In this document: piece after piece, positions 47,326 through 59,452 of the stretch
How positions within the stretch are numbered: position 1 is the first letter of the stretch
Layout of the letters: every line of letters begins with the position of its first letter
Source: Gigantopelta aegis
Taxonomy: Eukaryota; Mollusca; Gastropoda; Neomphalida; Peltospiridae
Direction of reading: 5' to 3'
Assembly (NCBI RefSeq): GCF_016097555.1
Contig: NC_054713.1
Span: 124,001-188,000, forward strand
Length of the DNA stretch: 64,000 bases
Notes under the pieces: generated by a model
What the model was told of the DNA's origin: nothing
What the model saw: the letters and a program-made list of their open reading frames with translations, nothing else
The model's database searches: none
Made by a program: the position numbers and the translations under genes

Positions 47326-48385
47326 CTGTATATTCAACTTCTTTAGCTCATCCTTGGCAAATGTGGAGTAAATAACTTACAAGCAAATTAATATTTTATT
47401 AGCGTTAAAAAGCAAACAACTATTACACAGACACTGTAACATTCAATAAAATTACCAATTTTACAACTGTAATAAACATAAACTAATACATCTTACTATC
47501 TACAGAATTGATAATGATTAATAACAAATTACAATCATAATAAAAATAAAACTGTGTTTAATGTTTAGTGCACCACAGGTGGAGAACTGGTTAATTTGGT
47601 GTGACAATATTCGAGTCAGATTAAATAGTCTTAAACTGGCTGAATACATCAACTACAGTGATTTTATGCAATAACAGCATATTAAATATTTATTTAATAA
47701 CAGCAAATACTATATGTAATGATTTAATAGCAGAAAATCTATATCAGGCTTCTTCTTTTTTTAACTCTGGTTAAATCTCTATGTACTGGCATCAGAATAA
47801 GCTGAGAACATTACTGTTTGACATCCAATAGCCAGTGATTAATAAATCAGTGTGCTTTAGTGGTGTTGTTAAATAAAAGAAACTACATCTTCTGAAATGT
47901 TTTATAATTATAACTACTCTGCCAATAACTAAAATATAACCAATAGCATATTAAAACTGGTGTGATGGATTCCTTATCAGCTGCTAATCCGACAAGTTTG
48001 TTTTCATACTAAGATCTCCAGTATAGTTTATACTGCATCATATCAAGACTAAATGTGTCACCCAATTTCGTTTGGTGACCTTGTTTTTGTCAGCCACTTG
48101 ATATACTCCTCATCCCCTTCTGTCATCAAATCAATTACTCAACTTTTATTGCGTATTATTCAGTAATTTCCATTATACTGCCCATTGACTAGATCTTTTA
48201 AATTGCCCCAAGATTCCCTTGCAGACTATGTGACCATTTCTGTTTGTCAGGGCTAAAAAAAACATGCCGGAAATAAATAATGGTTCTTTCAAACAGACTA
48301 TATAATAAAACAAAATCAAATTAACAATGATAGGTCTATATTTCTTTTAAAAACACCAGTATTTGAACAATATTTGCAAACAGTA
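47326..48385. other. AT-rich intergenic with a SINE remnant
   Basis: A SINE tail piece (TTTGACATCCAATAGCCAGT, GTTGTTAAATAAAAGAAACT) lies at about 47818-47885. Nothing else is recognised. Confidence 0.5.
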
Positions 48386-48389
48386 TTCA

Positions 48390-49120
48390 GTGGTCGATCA
48401 TGGATTATCCACCAACACAGGCTATACGAGTCCATGGATTATCCACCAATGCAGGCTATAGGACAGTCCATGGACTATCCTATCCACCAAAGCAAGCTAC
48501 GAGTCCACAAACTATCCACCAATGCAGGCTATAGGAGTCCATGGACTATCCTATCCACCAAAGCAAGCTACGAGTCCACAAACTATCCACCAAGCAGGCT
48601 ATAGGACAGTCCATGGATTATCCACCAAGCAGGCTATAGGACAGTCCATGGACTATCCACCAAAGCAGGCTATGACAGTCCAGACTATCCACCAAGCAGG
48701 TTATATGACAGTCCATGGACTATCCACCAAAGCAGGCTATTAAGTCCATGGACTATCCACCATACCAAGATATATGAGTCCATGGACCATCCACCAAAGC
48801 AGGCTATATGACAGTTCATGGACTATCCACCAAAGCAGGCTACGAGTCCTAGGACTATACACCAAAGCGGGCTATAGGACAATCCACCTTAGCAGGCTAT
48901 ACGAGTCCATGGACTATCCACTGCACCAGGCTATATGACAGTTTACAGACTATCCACCATAGCAGGTTATACAACAGTAAACAGACTATCCACAGCAACG
49001 GGCTATCTGACAGTTCATGGACTATCCATCAAAGCAAGCTATATGACAGTCCATGGACTATCCACCAAAGCAAGCTATATGACAGTCCATGGACTATCCA
49101 CCAAAGCAGGCTAAATGCTG
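48390..49120. repeat. 36-bp-class minisatellite
   Basis: About 20 degenerate units of ATCCACCAAAGCAGGCTATA plus (T)GACAGTCCATGGACT. It ends in a short SINE scrap (GTGGTGTTAAATAAACCAAA). Confidence 0.9.
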
Positions 49121-49295
49121 TAGTGGTGGTGTTAAATAAACCAAACTGGTGTAGCAGGCAATACACAGGAAATTACGATGGTTGAAACAGGACCAGAGTG
49201 TGTCAAAAGTGTTTCAAGTGTACAATGTAGTTTTCTATAGCACTAATCTGTAAAAGCACTTATCATTCTAGCAGTTCACCATGCCAGATTCAGTG

Positions 49296-49301
49296 TTTAT
49301 T
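49296..49301 (-). terminator. polyadenylation signal of the minus-strand gene
   Basis: AATAAA on the minus strand, about 60 nt after the stop codon at 49362. No other candidate lies closer. Confidence 0.6.
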
Positions 49302-49361
49302 TTTTAATGTATTTCTAAAGCAGAACAGTAAACAACCTACATGTTGCATGTAAAACAAGGA

Positions 49362-52300
49362 TCACTCTTCACCCAGTTCAAACGGATCCGAATCTTCGCT
49401 CATTACCACCGACTGATGTTTGTTTGTTGTTGATTTTGGACTCAACTCTATATCTAGGTCAAGGTCAAGACTGTCACTGTCGGGACACTGCTGATCCTTG
49501 CTGGTTTCATTCAGCTCCAAGATTTGTTCATCATTGCTGTCCTGACTTTGGGAACTACGCAGTTTCCTGGAGCTAACAGATAATACCTTCTTACGTTCAG
49601 ACTTCTTAATATTCTTTTTATCATCATTCAACTCTAAAATCTCTTCATCATCACTGCTGTTCTGGCTCTGGGAACTGCGCAGTTTCCTTGAGGTTTTCTG
49701 TTCTGTCTTCTTGTTTATATCATTCAACTCTAAAATTTCTTCATTACTGCTGTCCTGGTTCTGTGAGCTGCGCAGTTTCCTTGAGGTTTTCTTACGTTCA
49801 GTCTTCTTGTTTATATCATTCAACTCTAAAATCTCTTCTTCATCACTGCTGTCCTGGCTCTGTGAGTTGCACAGTTTCCTTGAGGTTTTCTTACATTCTG
49901 TCTTCTTGTTTATATCATTCAACTCTACAATCTCTTCATCACTGCTGCCCTGGCTCTGTGAGCTGCGCAGTTTCCTTGAGGTTTTCTTACATTCTGTCTT
50001 CTTGTTTATATCATTCAACTCTACAATCTCTTCATCACTGCTGCCCTGGCTCTGTGAGCTGCGCAGTTTCCGTGAGGTTTTCTTACGTTCTGTCTTCTTG
50101 TTTATATCATTCAACTCTACAATCTCTTCATCACTGCTGCCCTGGCTCTGTGAGCTGCGCAGTTTCCGTGAGGTTTTCTTACGTTCTGTCTTCTTGTTTA
50201 TATCATTCAACTCTAAAATCTCTTCATCACTGCTGTCCTGGCTCTGTGAGCTGCGCAGTTTCCGTGAGGTTTTCTTACGTTCTGTCTTCTTGTTTATATC
50301 ATTCAACTCTAAAATCTCTTCATCACTGCTGTCCTGGCTCTGTGAGCTGCGCAGTTTCCGTGAGGTTTTCTTACGTTCTGTCTTCTTGTTTGTATCATTC
50401 AACTCTAAAATCTCTTCACCATCACTTTCCTGGCTCTGTGAACTGCGCAGTTTTCTTGAGGTAACTGACGTTTTCTTAGGTTCTGTCTTCTCCATGTGTT
50501 TATTATCATTCAATTCCAAAGTCTCCTCTTCATCGTCGCCATCATCATCATCGGTGCTGCACTGGTTCTGAGTAATGCGCTGTTTCCTGGTATTCATTAC
50601 CTTACATTCCGTCTTCTTTCTGTTGCCATCAGAAATCTTTTCACACGAGTCTGTTTGAGAGTTTGGATATTTACGTTCTATCTTTTTCTTCTTCCTTGTT
50701 TTACTATCAGAATTTTTGTCAGATGAGCTAGGGATTTCTATAACATCATCATCAATTTGAGAATTTAGACATTTCCTCGTTTTACTCTGTGGCGAATCTT
50801 TTACCATACTGTGATCTTGTGAATTGTTTAACTCAGTAATTTTGCTACTTCTGGACCAGTCAGGTTTCTTAATACTTAGTTTCTTTGACTTCTCCAATTT
50901 GGAATCTTCTGTTTCACTTCGACTGCAATCATTTGTAAGATTCTGTCTTTCCTTAATACTTAGTTTCTTTGACTTCTCTGGTTTGGAATCTTCTATTTCA
51001 CTTAGACTGCAATCATTTGTAAGATTCTGTCTTTCCTTAATACTTAGTTTCTTTGACTTCTCCATTTTGGAATCTTCTTTTTCACTTCGACTACAATCAT
51101 TTGTAAGATTCTGTTTTTCCTTAATGCTTAGTTTCTTTGACTTCTCCATTTTGGAATCTTCTTTTTCACTTCGACTGCAATCATTTGTAAGATTCTGTTT
51201 TTCCTTAATACTTAGTTTCTTTGACTTCTCCATTTTGGAATCTTCTGCTCCACTTTGACTCTGATCATTTGTTACATTCCATTTTTCCTTTTTATCTCGT
51301 TTGTCTTCACTACTACCCGTCACAGAGCTGGCACATTTTTCACCATCTGATGTCTTGATTTTTTCCTGTTTCGAATCCTTACTCTTCTTCAGCTTCAGTT
51401 TGTTTTTTTCCTTCACATTGGACACCAAATCATCTTTGTCCTTCTCGTTCTGTTCATCTTTCTTGAGTTTGTCTACCTTTTTGCCCTCTACATTGCTGTC
51501 TTCCTTTGAACAGCTTTCTTCAGTCCTGTTGAGCTTGGTCGTCTTTTTGCCTTCTATAATTCTCTTTTTTTGTGAACAGCTTTGTCCATCTTTCTTGACT
51601 TCATCTGCCTTTTTGTCCTCTGTATTTGTATATTTTTTTGAACAGCTTTGTTTGGTTTTGTTGAGCTTGTTGATCTTTTTATCCTCCATGTTTGAACTGA
51701 TGTAATTTTGACACGATTTCCCCTCTGGTGTCTCTCTGCTCATCTCTTTCCTGTCTTCTTGATCTTTGTCCTTTGAATCGTCCCTCATAACTATTTCATC
51801 TTGTGTCTTTACCACAACAGGTGCAACAAATATTGATACTTTCTTTTTACTACTGCCAAACGTTGGAACAGTTTTTTGCGTTTTAACCGCATCATTTCTT
51901 TGAGCCTTGCTGTCAGCAGGTTTTGAGCTTTTCGTCTTCTTTGCTAATTTTGGTTTTGAATTTCCTTGTTCCACATTTTCTTTCTCTTGCTTCTCATACA
52001 CTTTCTTTTTTGCTGTATTCCATTCAGTTGATTTGGAGGCATCACTTGCAGTTTCACTGTTCTGTATGCTCTTTGGATCTCCTCTGTTTTCCTTGGATTT
52101 CTTTTCTTTCTTTTTCCCTTTCATACCAGACCCGCCTTTCATCTCAGATCTGTTCTCAAAGCTCTCTTCATTCTTTCTACTGCTCTTCTTCGGCTTTTTT
52201 GTTTTAGGCTCGGCTTCTTCGCCAGTTTCTCGACTTATCTCGCTTGTCGTAGAATCAACATTTCCCTCTACATCTTTCTTTGCAGCCTTCGTCTCTGCAG

Positions 52301-52564
52301 TTTCTGCTTCCCCACTTTTAGCTTTATCGGCCGGTTTGCTCTTAGTTTTCTTCTTTCCTTTGTGTGGCACGTCTTTTCCCGTCCAATTCGCGAGAGTGGG
52401 CTGTCCACATGAACCCATCTCACTGTTGACAGTGTTGTTGTTGTTGTGCAAGCCATCACCCATCTCCATGGTGAAGATGTCGGGGTCGAGCTGCATACAG
52501 AGATTGCCAGAACTGTCGGTTGTACTCCGAACCATCTTCTTCTCAACCTCATCTTCTAATCTGT
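49362..52564 (-). CDS. terminal 3.2-kb exon, lysine-rich protein with tandem SUMO-interaction-like repeats
   Basis: A minus-strand acceptor (..TTTTATATTTTAG) precedes 52564; the frame runs 1067 codons to the stop at 49362, in phase 1 with the exon at 59749-59838. Codons open upstream of 52564 are intron read-through. The protein is very rich in Lys, Ser, Glu and Asp, with no globular domain recognised. It has three repeat regions: four loose K-K-x2-K-L-x-K..S-C-S-K units (about 51430-51690), five 27-residue E-D-S-K-x-E-K-S-K-K-L-S-I-K units (about 50870-51260), and ten 28-30-residue S-R-K-L-R-S-S-Q-S-Q..S-S-D-E-E-I-L-E-L-N-D units (about 49500-50470). A D-D-D-V-I-E-I-P-S-S-S (about 50740) is a classic SUMO-interaction motif, and I-[LV]-E-L after Ser/acidic residues in each unit resembles one. 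A nuclear scaffold role is inferred; the gene is not identified. Confidence 0.85.
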
Positions 52565-52679
52565 CTAAAATATAAAATAAAATAAACCTAGTTAAAACAC
52601 TGCTAAAATAAATGCCACTACTTACATGTACATGTACATTTAACCATAAGCATTCTGATAGTGCTGCTAGGCAATGTGT

Positions 52680-53090
52680 GTCCTCTACCAGACACAAACA
52701 AATTTCATATCTCCTAAGTTCAAGGGCAATAACTGCAAAAAATTGGTAAATCGCTATGAAAGTTAAACTTGGTCTGTAATAGTACATGATAAAACTATAC
52801 ACAAAATGACAGCTCAATATCTTGAGGCATTGGGGGGGAAAAGTCGTGAAAACACCTGTCCATATCTCTTAAATTCAAGGGCCATAACTCTGTCAAAAAT
52901 GGGTAAATCGTCATGAATGTCAAACTTGAACTGCAATAGTATATGGTAAACCTATGTACAAAACTTCAGCTCAATAGCCGAAGTCATTGTGAAAATAATA
53001 TACATAATAAACGGACAGACTCACTCTAGGACAGAGATGAAAGCTATAGTCCTCTCGGGTTGGAGCGGTAGGGGACTAATAAACCTCAGA
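52680..53090. repeat. two tandem copies of a dispersed mollusc repeat
   Basis: Each copy has ATATCTC(C/T)TAA(G/A)TTCAAGGGC, GGTAAATCG(C/T)(T/C)ATGAA and CAGCTCAATA; the second ends in ACGGACAGAC and a CTATAGTCC..GGGGACTAATAA tail. It lies in the intron just upstream of the terminal exon. Confidence 0.7.
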
Positions 53091-53093
53091 AAT

Positions 53094-53143
53094 TGGAAGG
53101 AATAAATGTTTTATTTAATGAGGCACTCAACACATTTCTATTA
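53094..53143 (-). mobile_element. SINE tail, separated from its body by a DNA transposon
   Basis: GAATAAATGTTTTATTTAAT and GGCACTCAACACATTTCTAT match the SINE tail. The family sequence resumes after the insertion with TTGTTATATGGCATGGGA at 54321. Confidence 0.75.
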
Positions 53144-54317
53144 GGGGGCATACTTTTAGTACGTACGCATTTTGGGGGGGTGGGGGGGTTGAAAATTTAA
53201 GAGCCATTTTGCGTACGCTTGCGTACGCTTGCGTACGGCGGGGGGGGGGGTGTTATTAGGGTAAAATTTAAATATATATATAGTTAATTTGATTATTTAC
53301 TGACATTCTAGATCGTCAGCGCCTGTTTTGTTCACCATACTAACCCTTTGCGTCATTCCACTGCATGACCTTTGCGTACATCGTGGACGGACATATTCCC
53401 TGGTCGTTTCCTGCCTGCCCCAGTACCAAAAAGGTCTTCTAATTCAGGGCCAGTTATTCCTGATCCAAAAGATGTCCGCCCAACAGATATGTATCCAAAT
53501 CTATGGGAGAGAATGGCTTTGACATCGCGTGTACCCCAAGTACTCGAGATATACAAGGAGATCCTGTACGATTCATACTGCCCTACAATAATGAAGGACA
53601 TTGATGGGCGTGTGTGCAAGAAGTGTGGAATCTATTTCCCATCAATAGCGTCAGTGACCAGGCATCGCCGTGGAGGAGGGTGTACGGTTGAAACAATGGA
53701 TGAAGGGCAGGAAGCCTATGAGGCCATTCATGATGATCCTGAACACCTCAACGGCGACGCAGTCTTAACTGAGGAAGCAGAGCCTGTATTTGCACCGCCG
53801 ATCTACAGAAATATTTTTGAGGCCCTTGGTGTACCTCGGGAGGCATTGGATGAATAACACTACAAATTTTCTCATTGATCTAGGCAGTCCTATTGTTTAT
53901 CAATATTTTGTTGTCATGTGCCCCAAAAAGTTGTACCTACTGGTACTAAGTTCCGACTTTTAGGTTTATAGTTCCGAGTTAGTTCCAGTTTTATAGTTTT
54001 GTTATTAAATCATTAAACATGATTTGAATTTTTTTGTAATTAAAACAGAGCAGACGTTCCGGTTTATAATACATTTAGAAACATTTTATTCGTCGTCAAG
54101 CGTTGTTTAATACATTTGTACAATGAGCAGTATTCATTAATTATAGTATACCATGATGACATCGACGGTGGCATTGTCTAAATTTACTGGTACTGACTGA
54201 CGATCTTTTGCATATGTACGCGGGGGGGGGGGGGGGTATGGGCACTGGCGTACACATGCGTATTTAGGGGGTGCAAAAAATCGGAAAATTGTGCGTACGT
54301 ACTAAATGGATGATCCC
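53144..54317 (+). mobile_element. 1.17-kb DNA transposon with TIRs and TTA target duplication
   Basis: The left end GGGGGCATACTTTTAGTACG and the complement of the right end (GGGATCATCCATTTAGTACG) match, both continuing TACGCA. TTA flanks each side (53141-53143, 54318-54320). Runs of G lie near each end. It encloses one ORF. Confidence 0.72.
53372..53857 (+). CDS. transposon-encoded fragment with a C2HC-like zinc motif
   Basis: An open frame of about 160 codons wholly inside the TIR element. It contains FPGRFLPAPVP, P-D-P-K-D-x-x-P-T-D-x-Y-P-N-L-W, and C-K-K-C-G-I-Y-F-P-S-I-x-S-V-T-R-H-R-R followed by C, then an acidic C-terminus ending L-G-V-P-R-E-A-L-D-E. I associate the FPGRFLPAP and zinc-motif combination with C-terminal parts of mobile-element proteins in molluscs, but cannot name the superfamily. 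The first codon given is an internal choice; no catalytic domain is present, so this is a remnant or accessory protein of a non-autonomous copy. Confidence 0.5.
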   Translation: MRTSWTDIFPGRFLPAPVPKRSSNSGPVIPDPKDVRPTDMYPNLWERMALTSRVPQVLEIYKEILYDSYCPTIMKDIDGRVCKKCGIYFPSIASVTRHRRGGGCTVETMDEGQEAYEAIHDDPEHLNGDAVLTEEAEPVFAPPIYRNIFEALGVPREALDE

Positions 54318-54344
54318 TTATTGTTATATGGCATGGGAAGGAAG

Positions 54345-54667
54345 TAAGGAAGAAATGTTTTATTTAATGAGGCACTCTAACACATTTCTATTATGGTTAT
54401 ATGGCACGGGATATGGTTAATGACCATACAGATAATGAGAGGGGTAATCAACTGCCGCCAAGCAACAGGCTAGTCTTTCTGAGTAGTAGCATGGGATCTT
54501 TTATATGTAGCATTTCAGACAGGATAGTACATACCACCGCCTTTGTTACATCTGTTGTGAAACACTGGCTGGAAAGAGATATAGCTCAATGGCACACCAA
54601 TAGGGATCAATCCTAGATCGACTGCACATCAAGAGAGCACTTTACCACTGGGCTACGTCCTGTCCCT
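54345..54667 (-). mobile_element. full-length tRNA-derived SINE
   Basis: Complete tail (GAAGAAATGTTTTATTTAAT), body (TGGCACGGGATATGGTTAAT, GGATCTTTTATATG) and tRNA-like head on the minus strand (GGGACAGGACGTAGCCCAGT). It ends next to the large array. Confidence 0.88.
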
Positions 54668-57600
54668 CACAATATCAAGGACTTAGATTAAGAGAGGGTG
54701 GGACTTGTTTGTATTTAAGAGAGGGTGGAACTTCTTTGTATTTAACACTTTCCATTGCTAACATGCTACTTGTTTGTATTTACTACTTTCCATTGCTAAC
54801 ATGCTGCCTGTTTGTATGTAACACTTTCCACTGCTAACATTCTACCTGTTTGTATGTAACACTTTCAACTGCTAATATGCTGCCTGTTTGTATGTAACAC
54901 TTTCCACTGCTAACATGCTGCCTGTTTGTATGTAACACTTTCCACTGCTAACATGCTACCTGTTTGTATGTAACACTTTCCACTGCTAACATGCTGCCTG
55001 TTTGTATTTAACACTTTCCACTGCTAACATGCTACCTGTTTGTATTTAACACTTTCCACTGCTAACATGCTACCTGTTTGTATGTAACACTTTCCACTGC
55101 TAACATGCTACCCGTTTGTATGTAACACTTTCCACTGCTAACATGCTACCCGTTTGTATGTAACACTTTCCACTGCTAACATGCTACCCGTTTGTATTTA
55201 ACACTTTCCACTGCTAACATGCTACCCGTGGGTATGTAACACTTTCCACTGCTAACATTCTACCTCTTTGTATGTAACTCTTTCCACTGCTAACATTCTA
55301 CCTGTTTGTATGTAACACCTTCCACTGCTAACGTGCTACCTGTTTGTATTCAATACTTTCCACTGCTAACATTCTACCTGTTTGTATGTAACACTTTCCA
55401 CTGCTAACATGCTACCTGTGTGTATGTAACTCTTTCCACTGCTAACATGCTACCTGTTTGTATGTAACACCTTCCACTGCTAACATGCTACCTGTTTGTA
55501 TGTAACACTTTCAACTGCTAACATGCTACCTGTTTGTATTTAATACTTTCAACTGCTAACATGCTACCTGTTTGTATGTAACACTTTCAACTGCTAACAT
55601 TCTACCTGTTTGTATTTAACACTTTCAACTGCTAACATGCTACCTGTTTCTATGTAACACTTCTCACTGCTAACATGCTACCTGTTTGTATGTAACACTT
55701 TCCACTGCTAATATGCTACCTGTTTGTATGTAACACTTTCCACTGCTAACATGCTACCTGTTTGTATGTAACACCTTCCACTGCTAACATGCTACCTGTT
55801 TGTATTTAACACTTTCAACTGCTAACATGCTACCTGTTTGTATTTAATACTTTCAACTGCTAACATGCTACCTGTTTGTATGTAACACTTTCAACTGCTA
55901 ACATTCTACCCGTTTGTATTTAACACTTTCAACTGCTAACATGCTACCTGTTTGTATGTAACACCTTCCACTGCTAACGTGCTACCTGTTTGTATTTAAT
56001 ACTTTCAACTGCTAACATGTTACCTGTTTGTATGTAACACCTTCCACTGCTAACATGCTACCTGTTTGTATGTAACACTTTCAACTGCTAACATTCTACC
56101 TGTTTGTATTTAACACTTTCAACTGCTAACATGCTACCTGTTTGTATGTAACACCTTCCACTGCTAACGTGCTACCTGTTTGTATTTAATACTTTCAACT
56201 GCTAACATGCTACCTGTTTGTATGTAACACTTTCCACTGCTAAAATGCTACCTGTTTATATTTAATACTTTCCACTGCTAACATGCTACCTGTTTATATG
56301 TATCACTTCTCATTGCTAACATGCTACCTGTTTGTATGTAACACTTTTTACTGCTAACATGCTACCTGTTTGTATGTAACACTTACCACTCCTAAAATGC
56401 TACCTGTTTGTATGTAACACTTCTCACTGCTAACATGCTACCTGTTTGTATTTAACACTTTCCACTGCTAACGTGCTACCTGTTTGTATGTAACACTATC
56501 CACTGCTAAAATGCTACCTGTCTGTATGTATGTAACTCTTTCCATTGCTAACATGCTACCTGTTTGTATGTAACACTTGTCACTGCTAAAATGCTACCTG
56601 TTTGTATGTAACACTTCTCACTGATAAAATGCTACCTTTCTATATGTAACACTTTTCACTGCTAACATGCTACCTGTTTGTATGTAACACTTTTCACTGC
56701 TAAAATACTACCTCTTTGTATGTAACACTTCTCACTGATAAAATGCTACCTTTCTGTATGTAACACTTTTCACTGCTAAAATGCTAACTGTTTGTATGTA
56801 ACACTTCTCACTGCTAAAATGCTACCTGTTTGTATGTAACACTTCTCACTGCTAAAATGCTACCTGTTTGTATGTAACACTTCTCACTGCTAACATGCTA
56901 CCTGTTTGTATGTAACACTTTCCACTGCTAACATGCTACCCGTTTGTATTTAACACTTTCCACTGCTAACATGCTACCTGTTTGTATTTAACACTTTCAA
57001 CTGCTAACATGCTACCTGTTTGTATGTAACACTTCTCACTGCTAACATGCTATCTGTTTGTATGTAACACTTTCAACTGCTAACATGCTACCTGTTTGTA
57101 TGTAACACTTTCCATTGCTAACATGCTACCTGTTTGTATGTAACACTTTCCACTGCTAACATGCTACCTGTTTGTATGTAACACTTTCCACTGCTAACAT
57201 TCTACCTGTTTGTATGTAACACTTTCCACTGCTAACATGCTACCTGTTTGTATGTAACACTTTCCACTGCTAACATGCTACCTGTTTGTATGTAACACTT
57301 TCCACTGCTAACATGCTACCTGTTTGTATGTAACACTTTCCACTGCTAACATGCTACCTGTTTGTATTTAATACTTTCAACTGCTAACATGCTACCTGTT
57401 TGTATGTAACACTTTCAACTGCTAACATTCTACCTGTTTGTATTTAACACTTTCAACTGCTAACATGCTACCTGTTTGTATGTAACACTTCTCACTGCTA
57501 ACATGCTACCTGTTTGTATGTAACACCTTCCACTGCTAACATGCTACCTGTTTGTATGTAACACCTTCCACTGCTAACATGCTACCTGTTTGTATGTAAC

Positions 57601-58814
57601 ACTTTCCACTGCTAACATGCTACCTGTTTGTATGTAACACCTTCCACTGCTAACATGCTACCTGTTTGTATGTAACACTTTCAACTGCTAACATTCTACC
57701 TGTTTGTATTTAACACTTTCAACTGCTAACATGCTACCTGTTTGTATGTAACACCTTCCACTGCTAATGTGCTACCTGTTTGTATTTAATACTTTCAACT
57801 GCTAACATGCTACCTGTTTGTATGTAACACCTTCCACTGCTAACATGCTACCTGTTTGTATTAACACTTTCAACTGCTAACATTCTACCTGTTTGTATTT
57901 AACACTTTCAACTGCTAACATGCTACCTTCCACTGCTAACGTGCTACCTGTTTGTATTTAATACTTTCAACTGCTAACATGCTACCTGTTTGTATGTAAC
58001 ACTTTCCACTGCTAAAATGCTACCTGTTTATATTTAATACTTTCCACTGCTAACATGCTGCCTGTTTATATGTATCACTTCTCATTGCTAACATGCTACC
58101 TGTTTGTATGTAACACTTTTTACTGCTAACATGCTACCTGTTTGTATGTAACACTTTTCACTGCTAAAATGCTACCTGTTTGTATTTAACACTTTCCACT
58201 GCTAACATGCTACCCGTTTGTATTTAACACTTTCCACTGCTAACATGCTACCTGTTTGTATGTAACACTTCTCACTGCTAACATGCTATCTGTTTGTATG
58301 TAACACTTTCCACTGCTAACATGCTACCTGTTTGTATATAACACTTTCCACTGCTAACATGCTACCTGTTTGTATGTAACACTTTCCACTGCTAACATGC
58401 TACCTGTTTGTATTTAACACTTTCAACTGCTAACATGCTACCTGTTTGTATGTAACACTTTCCACTGCTAACATGCTACCTGTTTGTATGTAACAATGCT
58501 ACCTGTTTGTATGTAACACTTCTCACTGCTAACATGCTACCTGTTTGTATGTAACACTTTCCATTGCTAACATGCTACCTGTTTGTATGTAACACTTTCC
58601 ATTGCTAACATGCTACCTGTTTGTATGTAACACTTTCCACTGCTAACATGCTACCTGTTTGTATGTAACACTTTCCACTGCTAACATGCTACCTGTTTGT
58701 ATGTAACAATGCTACCTGTTTGTATGTAACACTTTCCATTGCTAACATGCTACCTGTTTGTATGTAACACTTTCCATTGCTAACATGCTACCTGTTTGTA
58801 TGTAACACTTTCCA

Positions 58815-59452
58815 TTCTACAATGGGTATATTTTACCACTCATCGATTACTGCTGTGTGATTTGGGGAAACTGTAATCAGGATGGATTAGAACGTTTACT
58901 AAAACTGCAAAAGACAGCTGCAAGGATGATATTAGATGTAGATCCTATTACTCCATCTGCCCCACTATTTAAACAGTTAAAATGGATGACAATGGAAACA
59001 CGAATCCACTATCACAAATGTTTACAAATTTATAAATGTCTATACAATGAAGCCCCAAACTATCTTTCAAACTTATTAATATATGTTGGAGAAAACAATC
59101 CCTACAACCTTCGAAATGTAGAGGATAGAAATCTATTAATTCCAAAACCTAAAATGTCTTTATTTAAACATGCTTTCAGTTACTCTGGACCAGTACTTTG
59201 GAATAAATTGCCTAAAGCTATCCGATCATCGCCAAATACTGCTGTTTTTAAATATAGACTCAAGAAATATTTTCTAAAATAATATCATTTGTACATATGT
59301 TTATTGCCATATATGTATTTTCTATTTGTTCATAAATGTATGCATTGTAATTCTGTATTGTTTGTACCTGAGGGCCTCAGGGAAGATTAGCTTTTGCTAA
59401 CTGTGTTACCCTCACTAAATAAGGAATTTATTATTATTATTATTATTATTGA
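58815..59452 (+). mobile_element. 5'-truncated CR1/L2-type LINE 3' end
   Basis: Inserted in the minisatellite. It ends in a (TTA)n/(ATT)n simple repeat at 59430-59450, the usual 3' tail of CR1/L2-group elements, with no clear target duplication. Confidence 0.8.
58857..59282 (+). CDS. C-terminal end of a CR1/L2-type reverse transcriptase (truncated)
   Basis: About 141 codons: W-G-N-C-x4-L-x-R-L-L-K-L-Q-K-T-A-A-R-M-I-L-D, S-A-P-L-F-K-Q-L-K-W, A-P-N-Y-L, N-L-R, F-S-Y-S-G-P-V-L-W-N-K-L-P and F-K-Y-R-L-K-K-Y-F. These are the characteristic last 140 residues of CR1/L2/Rex1-group RT proteins, downstream of the catalytic palm. Endonuclease and palm are missing through 5' truncation. The frame is intact to its TAA. 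The stated start is internal to the element's real ORF. Confidence 0.85.
   Translation: MIWGNCNQDGLERLLKLQKTAARMILDVDPITPSAPLFKQLKWMTMETRIHYHKCLQIYKCLYNEAPNYLSNLLIYVGENNPYNLRNVEDRNLLIPKPKMSLFKHAFSYSGPVLWNKLPKAIRSSPNTAVFKYRLKKYFLK

Noticed and set aside
49688..52575. Long + strand ORFs opposite the minus-strand exon
   Set aside because: Shadow frames of the in-frame coding repeats; they encode Ser/Phe/Leu-rich complement of Lys/Glu codons and lack splice logic.
52565..52817. N-terminal 84 residues of the long minus-strand open frame
   Set aside because: They lie upstream of a good acceptor (..ATATTTTAG at 52565-52566) that joins in phase to the exon at 59749-59838, so they are intron read-through.
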